64,000 bases of DNA, taken from positions 843,501 through 907,500 of the forward strand of contig NZ_CP142362.1 of assembly GCF_035918395.1 (NCBI RefSeq), in the 5' to 3' direction. Below are positions 7,968 through 18,048 of the stretch, piece after piece. Numbering within the stretch: the stretch's first letter is position 1; each line of letters opens with the position of its first letter. The stretch comes from Mycolicibacterium sp. ND9-15. GTDB taxonomy: Bacteria; Actinomycetota; Actinomycetes; Mycobacteriales; Mycobacteriaceae. The notes beneath the pieces are model-generated. The model worked only from the letters and a program-made list of their open reading frames with translations, searched no databases and was not told where the DNA came from. The position numbers were made by a program, and so were the translations under genes.

Positions 7968-8747
7968 ATGGCCGGAGCCTCTTTCGGGCCGTCGATGAAC
8001 TGGGTCCTGCTGTTCGCCGCTGGCGTACTCGGCGGGCTCACCGGCAGCATCGCCGGCCTCGCCTCGGTGGCCACCTATCCCGCCCTGCTGCTGTTCGGGC
8101 TGCCGCCGGTGACGGCTAACGTGACCAACACCGTCGCGCTGGTGTTCAACGGCGTCGGATCGGTACTGGGGTCGCGCCCCGAACTCGAGGGACAGGGTCA
8201 GTGGATCCGGCGCATCGTGCCGGTCGCCCTACTCGGCGGCGCGGCCGGTGCCGCGCTGTTGCTCTCGACGCCCGCCGAGAGCTTCGAGAACGCCGTACCG
8301 ATCCTGCTCGGCGTCGCGTCGATCGCGATTCTGCTCCCACGACGCGCGTCGGGCGAGACCGACAGCCGGGGCCGATACCGTGCGAGGCTCCTCGTCGAGA
8401 CCGGCGCCGTCTTCCTGATCTGTGTCTACGGCGGCTATTTCGGTGCGGCCGCGGGGGTGCTGATGCTTGCGCTCCTGCTGCGCACCGGCCACGCTTCACT
8501 CGCGCACGCCAATGCCGGCAAGAACGTCATCCTCGGCGTGGCGAACGCTGTTGCTGCCGTGGTATTCACGCTGCTGGCGCCGGTGCACTGGTGGGCGGTA
8601 TCGGTGCTGGGCCTTGGCTGCCTGATCGGCTCCCGGCTGGGCCCCATCGTCGTCCGGCATTCACCTGCCGGACCGCTTCGGGTCGCGATCGGCGCGGCGG
8701 GTGTGGCGCTGGCGCTCAAACTCGGAGTCGACACCTACAGCGGCTAG
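7968..8747 (+). CDS. TauE/SafE family sulfite/organosulfonate exporter-like membrane protein
   Basis: A 259-residue integral membrane protein with about eight hydrophobic segments and the repeated TauE/SafE signatures AGVLGGLTGSIAGLASV (N-terminal half) and GGYFGAAAGVLMLALLL (C-terminal half). The family moves small anions such as sulfite or sulfonates across the inner membrane. ATG at 7968 is given, but the in-frame ATG at 7995 (MNWVLLFAAG) begins directly at the first membrane helix and may be the real start. Its 3' end overlaps the convergent phosphotransferase gene by 4 bp. Confidence 0.85.
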   Translation: MAGASFGPSMNWVLLFAAGVLGGLTGSIAGLASVATYPALLLFGLPPVTANVTNTVALVFNGVGSVLGSRPELEGQGQWIRRIVPVALLGGAAGAALLLSTPAESFENAVPILLGVASIAILLPRRASGETDSRGRYRARLLVETGAVFLICVYGGYFGAAAGVLMLALLLRTGHASLAHANAGKNVILGVANAVAAVVFTLLAPVHWWAVSVLGLGCLIGSRLGPIVVRHSPAGPLRVAIGAAGVALALKLGVDTYSG

Positions 8748-9808
8748 AGCTCGAAAGGGCTGTCCCCCTTGACCACTCGGGTGCCCAAGTCGATCAGGTT
8801 CTGCGCGTTGGCGTGCAACCGCTCCCCCGCGTCCCGGCTCGCCTGGCCGACCAGGTAACGCGACCAGGTGCCCTCGATGACGATGCCCAGCTTGAAGCAC
8901 GCCATCGCGATATACCAATCGAGGCTTGATGTTTCGCGGCCGCCGGCGGCGTGGTAAGCCTCGAGGAGGTCGCGCCGGCTGGCGAGTCCGCCGAGCGCAG
9001 CCAGTCGTGCCCCCGCGGTTATCGTGTTGGTTTCCAGCGGCCAGCAGATCAACATCCAGCCCAGGTCCAGTAGCGGGTCGCCGATCGTGCACATCTCCCA
9101 GTCGACGAACGCCGCCAACTCGGGCTTGTCGCGACGCAGCAACACATTGCTCAAATGCGGGTCGCCGTGCAGGACCCCTGGACGGCCCTCCGGCGGCAAG
9201 TTCGATACCAGCCACCCGGCGAGTTCGGCCACCGCCAACGACGCGGGGTCGTACCGGTCGTGCCGATAGCTCTCGAGCAGCCGCAGGAACTGCGGAACCT
9301 GACGCTCCAGGAACAGGCCGGGCCGCTTGAGTTCGGCCAGCGGGCTGCCTTCCCATTCGACCTGCCCGAGCATCGCCAGGCTCGCCGCATACGACAGGCC
9401 CACCCGATGGCGCATCGCCGGATCGCGCACATAGGCCTCGGCCATAGCGTCGCCGGGGTTGAAGCCGTCGACCTCCTCCATCAGGTAGAACACCACCCCG
9501 AGGACGCCGAGGTCCTCACAGCCGGCGATGAAGCCCGGATGGGGCACCGGCGTTCCCGCGAGCGTGCGTAGCGCCGCGATCTCGCGCAGCATCGTCTTGT
9601 CGCTGGTCGGCCGCGGATGCGCCGGCGGCCTGCGCAACACCATGGGCCGGTCGTCGACGCGCAGGCGAACCACGATGTTCTGCGTCCCGCCGGTCAGCGG
9701 TTCGACGTTGCTGACCGTCGACCCCAGACCCTGCCCACGGACCCAGTGCTGCAGGGCGGCTTGGTCTTCCTTGCTCAGTGTCGGAAGGTTCTGCGCGTCG
9801 TCGGGCAT
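8744..9808 (-). CDS. APH-fold phosphotransferase family protein (ACAD10-like)
   Basis: A 354-residue aminoglycoside-phosphotransferase-fold kinase. It contains the catalytic loop HGDPHLSN (residues 214-221) and the metal-binding DWEMCTIGDP (236-245), and ends in the arrangement seen in the kinase domain of ACAD10-like proteins. In mycobacteria these proteins commonly lie near acyl-CoA dehydrogenase and SDR genes and probably phosphorylate a hydroxyacyl or similar metabolite rather than an antibiotic. It starts 29 bp after the stop of the TPP enzyme gene on the same strand, so it may be the last gene of an SDR-TPP enzyme-kinase operon. The substrate is not determinable. Confidence 0.88.
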   Translation of the reverse strand: MPDDAQNLPTLSKEDQAALQHWVRGQGLGSTVSNVEPLTGGTQNIVVRLRVDDRPMVLRRPPAHPRPTSDKTMLREIAALRTLAGTPVPHPGFIAGCEDLGVLGVVFYLMEEVDGFNPGDAMAEAYVRDPAMRHRVGLSYAASLAMLGQVEWEGSPLAELKRPGLFLERQVPQFLRLLESYRHDRYDPASLAVAELAGWLVSNLPPEGRPGVLHGDPHLSNVLLRRDKPELAAFVDWEMCTIGDPLLDLGWMLICWPLETNTITAGARLAALGGLASRRDLLEAYHAAGGRETSSLDWYIAMACFKLGIVIEGTWSRYLVGQASRDAGERLHANAQNLIDLGTRVVKGDSPFEL

Positions 9809-9837
9809 GCAGTCATCGTGTCAGGTCGGGTGCGCGC

Positions 9838-11575
9838 TCAGTCCAGGATCCGACGCGCCACGTTCGTCGTCACCAGATCCAGCAATTCGTCTGCCCGGCC
9901 GGCCAGGATCGTCCTGATGGCGTACAGCGAGAAGCCCTTGGCCTGCTCGGCGGTGATCACCGGCGGTATGGACAGAACCTGACGCGCAGTGACGACGTCG
10001 ACGACCGCGGGTCCGTCCTGGGCGAAGGCATCCGTTAAGGCCGGTTCCAGATCCGACGGGTGTTCGACCCGTCGGCCGAAAATGCCCATAGCCGTTGCGA
10101 CGGCGGCCAAGTCGGGGTTCACCAGATCGGTGCCGAAATTGACGATTCCCGCTGCCTTCATCTCCAACTCGACGAAGTTCAGCGACGAGTTGTTGAAGAC
10201 GACCACCTTGACCGGCAAGCGGTTCTGGATCAGCGTGATGAGTTCGCCGAAGAGCATCGTCAGGCCGCCGTCACCGGCGAGCGCGACGACCTGGCGGTCA
10301 CGGTGGGCGGTCTGCGCCCCGATCGCCAGTGGCAACGCACACGCCATTGAGCCGTGGTTGAACGACCCGATGAGCCGGCGACGACCGTTCATCGTCAGAT
10401 AGCGCGAAGCCCAAATCACCGGCGAACCGACGTCGGCAGTGAACACCGCATCGTCGGCGGCCAGCTGATTCGTCAGTCCCGCAACATATTCCGGCCGGAT
10501 GGGTTCGCGGTCGCGGTCGTTGACGGCCAGTTCGTCGAGTTTTTGGCGGGTCTTGCGGTAGTGCTTGAGCGACCGATCGAGGTGTTCGCGTTCGGCCTTC
10601 GGGCGCAGCAGTGGTTGCAGCGCGTCGAGGGTATCAGCGACGGTGCCGACCAGGCCGAGGTCGACCGGAACGCGGCGGCCGAGATGCCGACCGCGAATGT
10701 CGACCTGGATCACCTTCGCGTCGTCGGGATAGAACTGTTGGTACGGGAAGTCGGTGCCCAGCATCAGCAGGACGTCGGCCTCCTTGATGGCCTTGTAGCC
10801 GGACGCGAAGCCGAGCAGTCCGGTCATGCCGACGTCGTACGGGTTGTCGTACTCGATGAACTCCTTGGCCCCGCAGCGCATGCACCACCGGCGCGTTGAG
10901 CGTGCCCGCCGTACGGATCAGCGCGTCGTGCGCCCCCGCGACGCCCGCACCGCCGAGGATGGTGACGGCGTGCGAGTCGTTGAGGATCGCCGCCGCCTGC
11001 CGCAGCGACTCGTCGTCGGGTCGCGTGATCGACCGCGTCGCGGTGACGGCGCGTATGTTCCAACTCGACGCGTCGGCGCGATGATCGAAGATTTCACCGG
11101 GGATCACGACGACCGCGACGCCGTTCTCCTCGACCGCGGCCCGCATCGCCATCTCGACGATGCGCGGCGCCATCTCCGGTGTGCTGACGAGTTCGCAGTA
11201 GACGCTGCACTCGCGGAACAGGTCTTGGGGGTGCGTCTCCTGGAAGTACTCCGAGCCGATTTCCGTGCGCGGGATGTGCGCCGCGATCGCGAGCACGGGC
11301 ACCCGACTGCGTTGCGCGTCGAACAGGCCGTTGATCAGGTGCAGATTGCCCGGGCCGCAACTGCCGGCACACACCGCCAACCCGTCGGTGAGAGCCGCGT
11401 CGGCCGCTGCGGCAAATCCGGCGCACTCTTCGTGGCGCACAAGTTCCCAGCTGACCTCGCCCGAGCGGCGGATCGCGTCGGTGAAGCCGTTGAGGCTGTC
11501 GCCCGGCAGTCCGTAGACCCGGCGCACGCCGCTGATCCGCAACGCGTCGATGAGGTGATCGGCGAAGGTCGCCAC
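9838..11575 (-). pseudogene. Pyruvate dehydrogenase/oxidase-like TPP enzyme, frameshifted
   Basis: The two halves of a PoxB-type thiamine-pyrophosphate enzyme lie in different frames. The N-terminal half (from GTG at 11575 or 11584; VATFADHLIDALRISGVRRV, YGLPGDSLNGF, HEECAGFAAA) reads to HALRG near 10870. The C-terminal half resumes in another frame as KEFIEYDNPYDVGMTG and carries the TPP/Mg motif GDGGLTMLFGE...VVFNN. The join needs removal of one base: the coding strand has GGGGCCAAGGAG where GGGGCAAGGAG restores RGKEFIEY, placing the extra base at the GG of 10867-10868. Everything else is intact, so this is a very recent mutation or a sequencing error. An intact enzyme would be about 579 residues, making acetate or acetyl units from pyruvate. 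Confidence 0.85.
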
Positions 11576-11593
11576 CCCGACCACCCTAGTGCG

Positions 11594-11641
11594 ATTTCGG
11601 TGCGCTACCAATCGATCAGCGACAGGCAGCGCACCGAAACC
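11594..11641. repeat. Intergenic palindrome, family A, copy 1
   Basis: Perfect 12-bp arms TTTCGGTGCGCT (11595-11606) and AGCGCACCGAAA (11628-11639) flank ATCGATCAGCGAC. It lies immediately 3' of the SDR stop at 11647, with all genes here on the minus strand. The same element recurs at 29755 and 59133. Position after stop codons suggests a terminator or REP-like mobile palindrome. Confidence 0.75.
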
Positions 11642-11646
11642 ACCGG

Positions 11647-12414
11647 TTACTTGGGGGCGAAACGCTGCCCCGCGTCCAGCCGCAGGCACTGGCCGTTGAG
11701 CATCGGGTTCTCGACGATCGCGGCCACCAGCTTGGCGTACTCTTCCGGCTTGCCGAGCCGCTTCGGGAATGCCGCATCCTTCGTCAGCGCCTTGGCGAAC
11801 TCGTCGGGGATGCCCTCGGTGAGGCCGGTGGCGAACAGGCTCGGTGCGATCGCCAACGCCCGGATGCCCAGGCTGCCCATGTCGCGGGCCATCGTCAGGC
11901 ACATCCCGGCGATCGCGGCCTTGGAAGCGGTGTAGGCCACCTGACCGATTTGCCCCTCGAACGCGGCGATCGAGGCGGTATTGATGATGACGCCGCGCTC
12001 CTCCTGCTCGTCGTCGACCGGGTCCTGCTGGCTCATCTGCCATCCCGCCAGCCTGCTGATGTTGAAAGTGCCGATGAGGTTCAGGTCCACGCACTTGCGG
12101 AAGGTGTCCAGGCTGTGTGGGCCGTCCTTCTTGACCGTGCGCTCCGCGGCGCCGCCCCCGGCCGTCGTCACGATGATGTGCAGCCCGCCCAGCGCGTCGA
12201 TCGCCTGCTGCAGCACCTTCTCGGTGCCCTCGAAGTCGGTGACGTCCACCTCGAAGAATGTGCCGCCGATCGCATCGGCGACTTCCTTGCCCTTCGACTG
12301 CGGACGGTCCAGCACCGCCACATCCGCGCCGCGCTGTGCCAGCAACTCGGCGGTCGCCTTCCCAAAGCCCGAGGCGCCGCCGACGACGATGGCCTTCTTG
12401 CCCGAGATCTCCAC
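11647..12414 (-). CDS. SDR, 3-hydroxyacyl-CoA dehydrogenase type 2-like
   Basis: A 255-residue SDR resembling the HSD17B10/type II 3-hydroxyacyl-CoA dehydrogenase branch. Visible are VGGASGFGK at 11-19, TTAGGG at 83-88, INTASIAAFEGQIGQ with Ser148, and YTASK at 161-165. The likely reaction is NAD-dependent oxidation of a 3-hydroxyacyl-CoA or hydroxysteroid. I chose GTG at 12414 because AGGGGAG stands 5 bp upstream; the frame also continues to a TTG at 12432 that would put the ribosome site inside the gene. It is divergent from the molybdoenzyme at 12516 and heads an apparent operon with the TPP enzyme and the kinase. Confidence 0.88.
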   Translation of the reverse strand: MEISGKKAIVVGGASGFGKATAELLAQRGADVAVLDRPQSKGKEVADAIGGTFFEVDVTDFEGTEKVLQQAIDALGGLHIIVTTAGGGAAERTVKKDGPHSLDTFRKCVDLNLIGTFNISRLAGWQMSQQDPVDDEQEERGVIINTASIAAFEGQIGQVAYTASKAAIAGMCLTMARDMGSLGIRALAIAPSLFATGLTEGIPDEFAKALTKDAAFPKRLGKPEEYAKLVAAIVENPMLNGQCLRLDAGQRFAPK

Positions 12415-12515
12415 GTGATCTCCCCTTTCCAAAAAGTGCTCGAATCGTAAAGCAACCTAGCCGACGTCATCGCTTGGTAAGCCCTTCGGGTCGCCGACGT
12501 GAGTACTTTGGCGGC

Positions 12516-14054
12516 ATGACGGCGCGCAGCACCAAAGCGATGGGCGGCATCGCGGCGGCCGCCGTCGCGCTCGGCGTCACCCAACTTCTCGCCGTCTTTG
12601 TCGGACCGCAGGCCGACGCGCGCACTGCGGTCGGTTCGGCGGTCATCGATCTGACCCCCGGGCCGGTCAAGGAATGGGCGATCCAGACCTTCGGCATGGC
12701 CGACAAACTCGTCTTGGCGATGCTCGTCCTCGCGGTGATCGCCGTCGTCGCCGCGGCCACCGCGGCGTTCGAGAGCAAGCGGGTGCCCCTCGGCAGCATC
12801 GCGATCCTCACGGCGGGAGTCGCGGGCTGCGCGGCTGTGCTGTCCCGGGCGGGGGCGACCCTGTTGGACATCGTGCCGACGGTGGTGGGTGCCGTCTGCG
12901 GCGTCGCGGTGCTGCGTCTGCTCGTCTCCGGCCGGTTCACCGACGCCCCGCAACCCACGGACGACGGGCCCGACCGCGGCCGACGGCTGTCGTTGGTGAC
13001 GCTGGGCTTCCTCGGGGCCGGCGCCCTGACCGGGGTGGGCGGCGCGGTGCTGTCCCGCCTGACGAGCTCCGTCTCGGGCGATCGCAATGCCTTCGCGCTG
13101 CCGGCGATCGACGTCACCGCGCCACCAGTCCCAGCGACGGTGCAGCCCAAAGGCGTTGCGCTGCCGTCGTTTGTCACCAGCAACGCCGACTTCTACCGGA
13201 TCGACACGGCGTTGAGCGTGCCGCAGTTGAGCCGCGAGAACTGGCAGCTGCGGATCCACGGCATGGTGGACCGCGAGATCACCTTGCGCTTCGGCGATCT
13301 CAAGCGGTTCGAGGTGGTCGAGAAAATGGTCACGCTCACGTGTGTGTCGAATCCGGTCGGCGGCGACCTCATCGGAAATGCCGCTTGGACCGGATATCGT
13401 GTGCGGGACCTGTTGGCCGAAGCGGGTATTCATCGCGACGCGGACATGGTGCTGTCGATGTCCATCGACGGGTTCACCGCGGGCACTCCGGTCGACGCGC
13501 TCGTCGACCAGCGGGATGCGCTGTTGGCGGTCGGCATGAACGGCGAACCGCTGCCGACCGACCACGGCTACCCCGCCCGGCTCGTGGTGCCCGGGTTGTA
13601 CGGGTACGTCTCGGCGACGAAATGGGTCGTCGACCTCGAAGTGACCCGATTCGACCGCGCCGAGGCCTACTGGACGCGACTGGGCTGGTCGGCGCGCGGG
13701 CCGATCAAGACCGAGTCCCGGATCGACGTGCCGCGCAGTGGTCAGGACGTGCCCCGCGGGCCGGTGACGTTCGGCGGCGTCGCGTGGGCACAGAACCGCG
13801 GGGTGCGCGACGTCGAGGTGCGCATCGATCGTCCAGACGGCCAAGGTGATTGGCAGCGAGCCGATCTCGGCGCCGCCTACTCCAACGACACCTGGCGTCT
13901 GTGGAGTTTTCCGTGGCAGGCCACCGAGTCCGGGCCGCACACCATCACGGTGCGGGCCACCGACAACACCGGCGCAGTGCAGACCGCCGAGGTCGCCGCC
14001 CCGGTCCCCGACGGCGCCACCGGCTGGCACAGCGTCGACTTCACGGTCGCCTGA
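12516..14054 (+). CDS. Membrane-anchored molybdopterin-dependent oxidoreductase (sulfite-oxidase family)
   Basis: A 512-residue protein with an N-terminal membrane region of about five helices (residues 10-180). A sulfite-oxidase-fold catalytic domain follows from about 215 (DFYRIDTALSVPQLSRENWQ) with the molybdenum-ligating cysteine in TLTCVSNPVGGD (Cys276), and a C-terminal Mo-co dimerisation domain follows (ITVRATDNTGAVQTAEV). The catalytic part is expected outside the membrane. The natural electron donor is unknown; relatives oxidise sulfite or reduce sulfoxides. ATG at 12516 is the first start after the divergent promoter. The gene is followed by a family B repeat and then ligB. Confidence 0.88.
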   Translation: MTARSTKAMGGIAAAAVALGVTQLLAVFVGPQADARTAVGSAVIDLTPGPVKEWAIQTFGMADKLVLAMLVLAVIAVVAAATAAFESKRVPLGSIAILTAGVAGCAAVLSRAGATLLDIVPTVVGAVCGVAVLRLLVSGRFTDAPQPTDDGPDRGRRLSLVTLGFLGAGALTGVGGAVLSRLTSSVSGDRNAFALPAIDVTAPPVPATVQPKGVALPSFVTSNADFYRIDTALSVPQLSRENWQLRIHGMVDREITLRFGDLKRFEVVEKMVTLTCVSNPVGGDLIGNAAWTGYRVRDLLAEAGIHRDADMVLSMSIDGFTAGTPVDALVDQRDALLAVGMNGEPLPTDHGYPARLVVPGLYGYVSATKWVVDLEVTRFDRAEAYWTRLGWSARGPIKTESRIDVPRSGQDVPRGPVTFGGVAWAQNRGVRDVEVRIDRPDGQGDWQRADLGAAYSNDTWRLWSFPWQATESGPHTITVRATDNTGAVQTAEVAAPVPDGATGWHSVDFTVA

Positions 14055-14060
14055 CCTTCC

Positions 14061-14127
14061 GGCGCGAGCGCCCGTGTCTGCCCACCGACACGCCGCGAAA
14101 CTCCGTACAAACGCGGTCACTCGCGCC
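14061..14127. repeat. Intergenic palindromic repeat, family B, copy 1 (divergent)
   Basis: Six bases after the molybdoenzyme stop, GGCGCGAG (14061-14068) pairs with CTCGCGCC (14120-14127). Between them lies GACACGCCGCGAAA, shared with the copies at 44246 and 49471. It sits in a tandem gap before ligB and could end transcription of the upstream gene. Confidence 0.55.
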
Positions 14128-14156
14128 GAGGTTGGCGGCCGTGGCAGGCTGAAGAC

Positions 14157-15704
14157 GTGCAGTTGCTCGACGTGGCCACCGCGTCCACAGAAGTCGGCGC
14201 CTCGTCGTCGCGGCTGGCCAAGACCGCAAGAATTGCCGGCCTGCTGGCCCGCGCCGGTGAGGAAGGCGACGCCGACCAGGCGGTCGTCGTCGTGTCGTGG
14301 TTGTCCGGGGAACTGCCGCAGCGCCAGATCGGTGTCGGCTGGGCCGCTTTGCGCTCCCTGCCACCGCCGGCGTCAGCTGCGTCCCTGACGGTCCCGGAGG
14401 TCCACGCGCGCCTAACCGAGATCGGACAGGTCGCGGGGAAGGGGTCGCAGGCGCGGCGTGCGGAACTGCTCGGCAGATTGTTCGGCGCCGCAACCGAACC
14501 GGAGCAGACGTTCCTGCGCAGGTTGCTCGGCGGCGAACTGCGTCAGGGGGCACTCATCGGCGTCATGGCCGACGCGGTCGCCAAGGCCGCCGACCTTCCG
14601 GCGGCCGCGGTGCGCCGCGCCGCGATGCTCGGTGGCGACCTGCCCGCCGTCGCGGCCGCCGCGCTGACCGTCGGCGAGGCCGCGCTGGAGCAGTTCACGC
14701 TCACGGTCGGCCGTCCTGTGGGACCGATGCTCGCACAGACGGCCGCCGGCGTGGCCGATGCGCTCGAACGCCTCGGCGGCTCAGCGGTTTTCGAGACGAA
14801 ACTGGATGGTGCCCGAGTGCAGGTGCATCGTACCGACGACGCGGTGTCCATTTACACCCGCAGCCTCGACGATGTGACCGCACGCCTCCCGGAGGTCGTC
14901 GACGCCGCACTGGCACTGCCCGTCACCACGCTGATCGCCGACGCCGAGGCGATCGCGCTCAAACCCGACGGGCGTCCGCACCGCTTCCAGGTCACCGCGT
15001 CGCGCTTCGGGCGCTCCGTCGATATCGCAGCCGCCGCGGCCGCGCAGCCGCTGTCCGTTTTCGTCTTCGATCTGTTGCACGTCGACGGTGTCGACCTTCT
15101 GGACAGACCGGCCGGTGAGCGCATCGAAGCGCTGGACGCCCTTGTCCCGAAGGTGAACCGGGTCGACCGGCTCGTCACCGGCGATGTCACGTCAGCCCGG
15201 GAGTTCCTGGAGGCGACGCTTGCGGCGGGTCACGAAGGCGTGATGGCGAAGTCCTTGAGCGCGCCGTACGAAGCCGGACGCCGCGGCGCCGGGTGGCTCA
15301 AGGTCAAACCCGTGCACACCCTCGATCTGGTGGTTCTCGCCGTCGAGTGGGGGTCGGGCCGTCGCACCGGCAAGCTCTCCAACATCCACCTCGGAGCCAG
15401 AGATCCCGAGACAGGCGAATTCGTCATGCTCGGAAAGACTTTCAAGGGCATGACCGACGCGATGCTCGAATGGCAGACCACGCGGTTTCTCGAGTTGGCC
15501 GACGGACCGGCCGACGGTTACGTCGTGCGGGTGCGACCCGAACAAGTCGTCGAGATCGCGTTCGACGGCGTGCAGGGTTCGTCGCGGTATCCCGGCGGGA
15601 TGGCACTGCGATTCGCGCGGGTGCTGCGCTACCGCGACGACAAGAGCCCCGCGGAAGCGGACACCATCGACACGGTCCGCGCCTTCTACCAGCGCGGAAG
15701 CTAA
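14157..15704 (+). CDS. ligB: ATP-dependent DNA ligase LigB
   Basis: A 515-residue ATP-dependent DNA ligase. Residues 1-180 are the N-terminal DNA-binding domain. The nucleotidyltransferase domain carries motif I ETKLDGAR with the adenylated Lys215, and SRDR-type and EG(V/L)MAK motifs follow (HEGVMAKSL). The OB-fold domain ends near [14 protein letters not shown]. It matches Rv3062 in type and position before cstA. GTG at 14157 is used. It seals nicks in double-stranded DNA; in mycobacteria LigA does the essential job and LigB is accessory, as known from M. tuberculosis work. Confidence 0.93.
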   Translation: MQLLDVATASTEVGASSSRLAKTARIAGLLARAGEEGDADQAVVVVSWLSGELPQRQIGVGWAALRSLPPPASAASLTVPEVHARLTEIGQVAGKGSQARRAELLGRLFGAATEPEQTFLRRLLGGELRQGALIGVMADAVAKAADLPAAAVRRAAMLGGDLPAVAAAALTVGEAALEQFTLTVGRPVGPMLAQTAAGVADALERLGGSAVFETKLDGARVQVHRTDDAVSIYTRSLDDVTARLPEVVDAALALPVTTLIADAEAIALKPDGRPHRFQVTASRFGRSVDIAAAAAAQPLSVFVFDLLHVDGVDLLDRPAGERIEALDALVPKVNRVDRLVTGDVTSAREFLEATLAAGHEGVMAKSLSAPYEAGRRGAGWLKVKPVHTLDLVVLAVEWGSGRRTGKLSNIHLGARDPETGEFVMLGKTFKGMTDAMLEWQTTRFLELADGPADGYVVRVRPEQVVEIAFDGVQGSSRYPGGMALRFARVLRYRDDKSPAEADTIDTVRAFYQRGS

Positions 15705-15753
15705 AGGCGCCGTTTCGGCACGTGACCGTCGCGGCCGATGGAAGGATCGCCCC

Positions 15754-18048
15754 ATGGCATCTCCAACCGCTTCGTCCGAGCACACAGAGGAAACCGAAGG
15801 CGACGTCACCTACATCCGGACCGACAAGGATTTGCCCCCGATCGCGATCATCGACCGCTCACCGATCACCGTCAGACACCGGATCGTCTTCGGGATCATC
15901 GCCGTGCTCGGCGCGCTCGCGTGGGCGGTGATCGCGTTCTTCCGCGGCGAGACAATCAACGCAGTGTGGTTCGTTATCGCCGCGATCTGCACATACGTCA
16001 TCGGCTTCCGGTTCTACGCCCGGTTCATCGAGATGAAGATCGTGCGTCCACGCGACGACAACGCCACGCCCGCCGAGCTATTCGAGAACGGCACCGACTA
16101 CATGCCGACCGATCGGCGGGTGTTGTTCGGTCACCACTTCGCGGCGATCGCCGGCGCCGGCCCGCTCGTCGGCCCTGTGCTGGCAATGCAGATGGGCTAT
16201 CTTCCCGGCACCATCTGGATCATCATCGGTGCGGTCGTGGCGGGCTGCGTGCAGGACTATCTCGTGCTCTCGATCTCGACTCGTCGACGCGGCCGCTCGC
16301 TCGGGCAGATGGCCCGCGACGAACTCGGGACCATCGGTGGCGTGGCAGCCATCGTCGGCGTGCTCGTCATCATGGTGATCCTGCTGGCGGTCCTCGCCCT
16401 GGTGGTCGTCGGCGCCTTGGCCGAGAGTCCGTGGGGCGTGTTCTCGATCGCGATGACGATTCCGATCGCGATCTTCATGGGCCTCTATCTGCGCTTCCTC
16501 CGGCCCGGCCGGGTCTCCGAGGTGTCGGTGATCGGCGTCGCCCTGCTCCTGCTTGCGGTTGTCGCCGGCGGGTGGGTGGCCGAAACATCCTGGGGCACCG
16601 ACTGGTTCACGTTGTCGAAGGTGACCCTGTCGTGGGCGATCATCATCTACGGCTTCGCCGCCTCGGTGCTTCCCGTGTGGTTCCTGCTGGCGCCCCGGGA
16701 TTACCTGTCGACGTTCATGAAGGTCGGCACCATCGGGTTGCTGGCCATCGGGATCCTGCTCGCCCGCCCGGTCATGGAGGCGCCGGCGGTTTCGGCGTTC
16801 GCCGGCGAGGGCACCGGCCCGGTGTTCGCGGGATCGCTGTTCCCGTTCCTGTTCATCACGATCGCCTGCGGTGCGCTGTCGGGCTTTCACGCACTGATCT
16901 CGTCGGGCACCACGCCCAAGCTCCTCGAGAAGGAGGGGCAGATGCGGCTGATCGGCTACGGCGGGATGATGACCGAGTCGTTCGTCGCGATCATGGCGCT
17001 TATCACCGCGGCGATCATCAACCAGCACCTGTACTTCGCGATCAATGCGCCCGCGGCTGCGACGGGGGCCACCGCAGAGACGGCGGCGGCCTACGTCAAC
17101 GGCCTGCCGATCGACGGCCCGCCGGTCACCGCCGAGCAGATCGCCAGCGCCGCGGAGAGCGTCGGCGAGGAGTCGATCGTCTCCAGAACCGGTGGCGCAC
17201 CGACGCTGGCGTTCGGCATGTCCGACGTGTTGAGCAAGGTCTTCGGCGGGGACGCGCTCAAGGCGTTCTGGTACCACTTCGCGATCATGTTCGAGGCGCT
17301 GTTCATCCTCACCACCGTCGACGCGGGCACCCGGGTCGCGCGGTTCATGCTCTCCGACGGCGTGAGCAACCTGGGTGGTCCGCTGCGCAAGCTGAGGGAT
17401 CCGAGTTGGCGTGTCGGAGCGTGGATTTGCAGCCTGATCGTGGTTGCGGCGTGGGGCAGCATTCTGCTGATGGGCGTTACCGATCCACTCGGCGGCATCA
17501 ACACGCTGTTCCCGTTGTTCGGCATCGCCAACCAATTGCTTGCCGCCATCGCGCTGACGGTCGTGACCGTCGTGGTGGTGAAGAAGGGACTGCTGAAATG
17601 GGCCTGGATACCCGGGGTTCCGTTGCTGTGGGACCTGACGGTGACGATGACGGCGTCGTTCCAGAAGATCTTCTCCGGCGATCCCAAGGTCGGCTATTGG
17701 ACCCAGCACTTCCAATACCGCAATGCCAAGGAGGCGGGTGAGACGGCGTTCGGCGCGGCCAAGAACGCGGACCAACTCGACGCGGTAATCCGCAACACCT
17801 TCATCCAGGGCACGCTGTCGATCGTGTTCGCGCTGCTGGTGCTGATCGTGTTCATCGCCGGGGTGATCATGGTGATCCGATTCCTGCGCGGCACCGCCTT
17901 GCCGACAACCGAGGACGTACCGATCCCCTCACGGATCTTCGGGCCGTCGGGCCTCATCATGACCAAGCCCGAGAAGGAGGTGCAGAAGCAGTGGGACGCG
18001 TTATCGAAATCGCACGCAAGATCGGTTGGTACTGGGGCACATTCGTAG
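15754..18048 (+). CDS. cstA: Carbon starvation protein A, peptide/pyruvate transporter
   Basis: A 764-residue polytopic membrane protein with 16-18 hydrophobic segments. It shows the CstA signatures FGHHFAAIAGAGPLVGPVLA (residues 128-147) and the later SGTTPKLLEKEGQMRLIGYG region. It imports peptides or pyruvate during carbon limitation in other bacteria. ATG at 15754 is preceded by GGAAGGA. It matches Rv3063c/cstA in identity, and together with ligB marks the end of the conserved block. The last 58 bp overlap the ybdD-like gene, implying translational coupling. Confidence 0.94.
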   Translation: MASPTASSEHTEETEGDVTYIRTDKDLPPIAIIDRSPITVRHRIVFGIIAVLGALAWAVIAFFRGETINAVWFVIAAICTYVIGFRFYARFIEMKIVRPRDDNATPAELFENGTDYMPTDRRVLFGHHFAAIAGAGPLVGPVLAMQMGYLPGTIWIIIGAVVAGCVQDYLVLSISTRRRGRSLGQMARDELGTIGGVAAIVGVLVIMVILLAVLALVVVGALAESPWGVFSIAMTIPIAIFMGLYLRFLRPGRVSEVSVIGVALLLLAVVAGGWVAETSWGTDWFTLSKVTLSWAIIIYGFAASVLPVWFLLAPRDYLSTFMKVGTIGLLAIGILLARPVMEAPAVSAFAGEGTGPVFAGSLFPFLFITIACGALSGFHALISSGTTPKLLEKEGQMRLIGYGGMMTESFVAIMALITAAIINQHLYFAINAPAAATGATAETAAAYVNGLPIDGPPVTAEQIASAAESVGEESIVSRTGGAPTLAFGMSDVLSKVFGGDALKAFWYHFAIMFEALFILTTVDAGTRVARFMLSDGVSNLGGPLRKLRDPSWRVGAWICSLIVVAAWGSILLMGVTDPLGGINTLFPLFGIANQLLAAIALTVVTVVVVKKGLLKWAWIPGVPLLWDLTVTMTASFQKIFSGDPKVGYWTQHFQYRNAKEAGETAFGAAKNADQLDAVIRNTFIQGTLSIVFALLVLIVFIAGVIMVIRFLRGTALPTTEDVPIPSRIFGPSGLIMTKPEKEVQKQWDALSKSHARSVGTGAHS

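Noticed and set aside
10634..12094. A single 486-residue minus-strand protein
   Set aside because: Its first third is a shadow of the SDR gene in another frame and its end runs past the frameshift; only the middle is the TPP enzyme N-terminal half.
12168..14120. Long minus-strand open frame opposite the molybdoenzyme
   Set aside because: It is antisense to a gene with clear motifs, has low-complexity Arg/Gly/His-rich translation, and arises from GC-rich third positions.
16078..17775. 565-residue minus-strand frame opposite cstA
   Set aside because: CstA is unmistakable on the plus strand; the antisense translation is rich in Arg, Asp and His with no family features.
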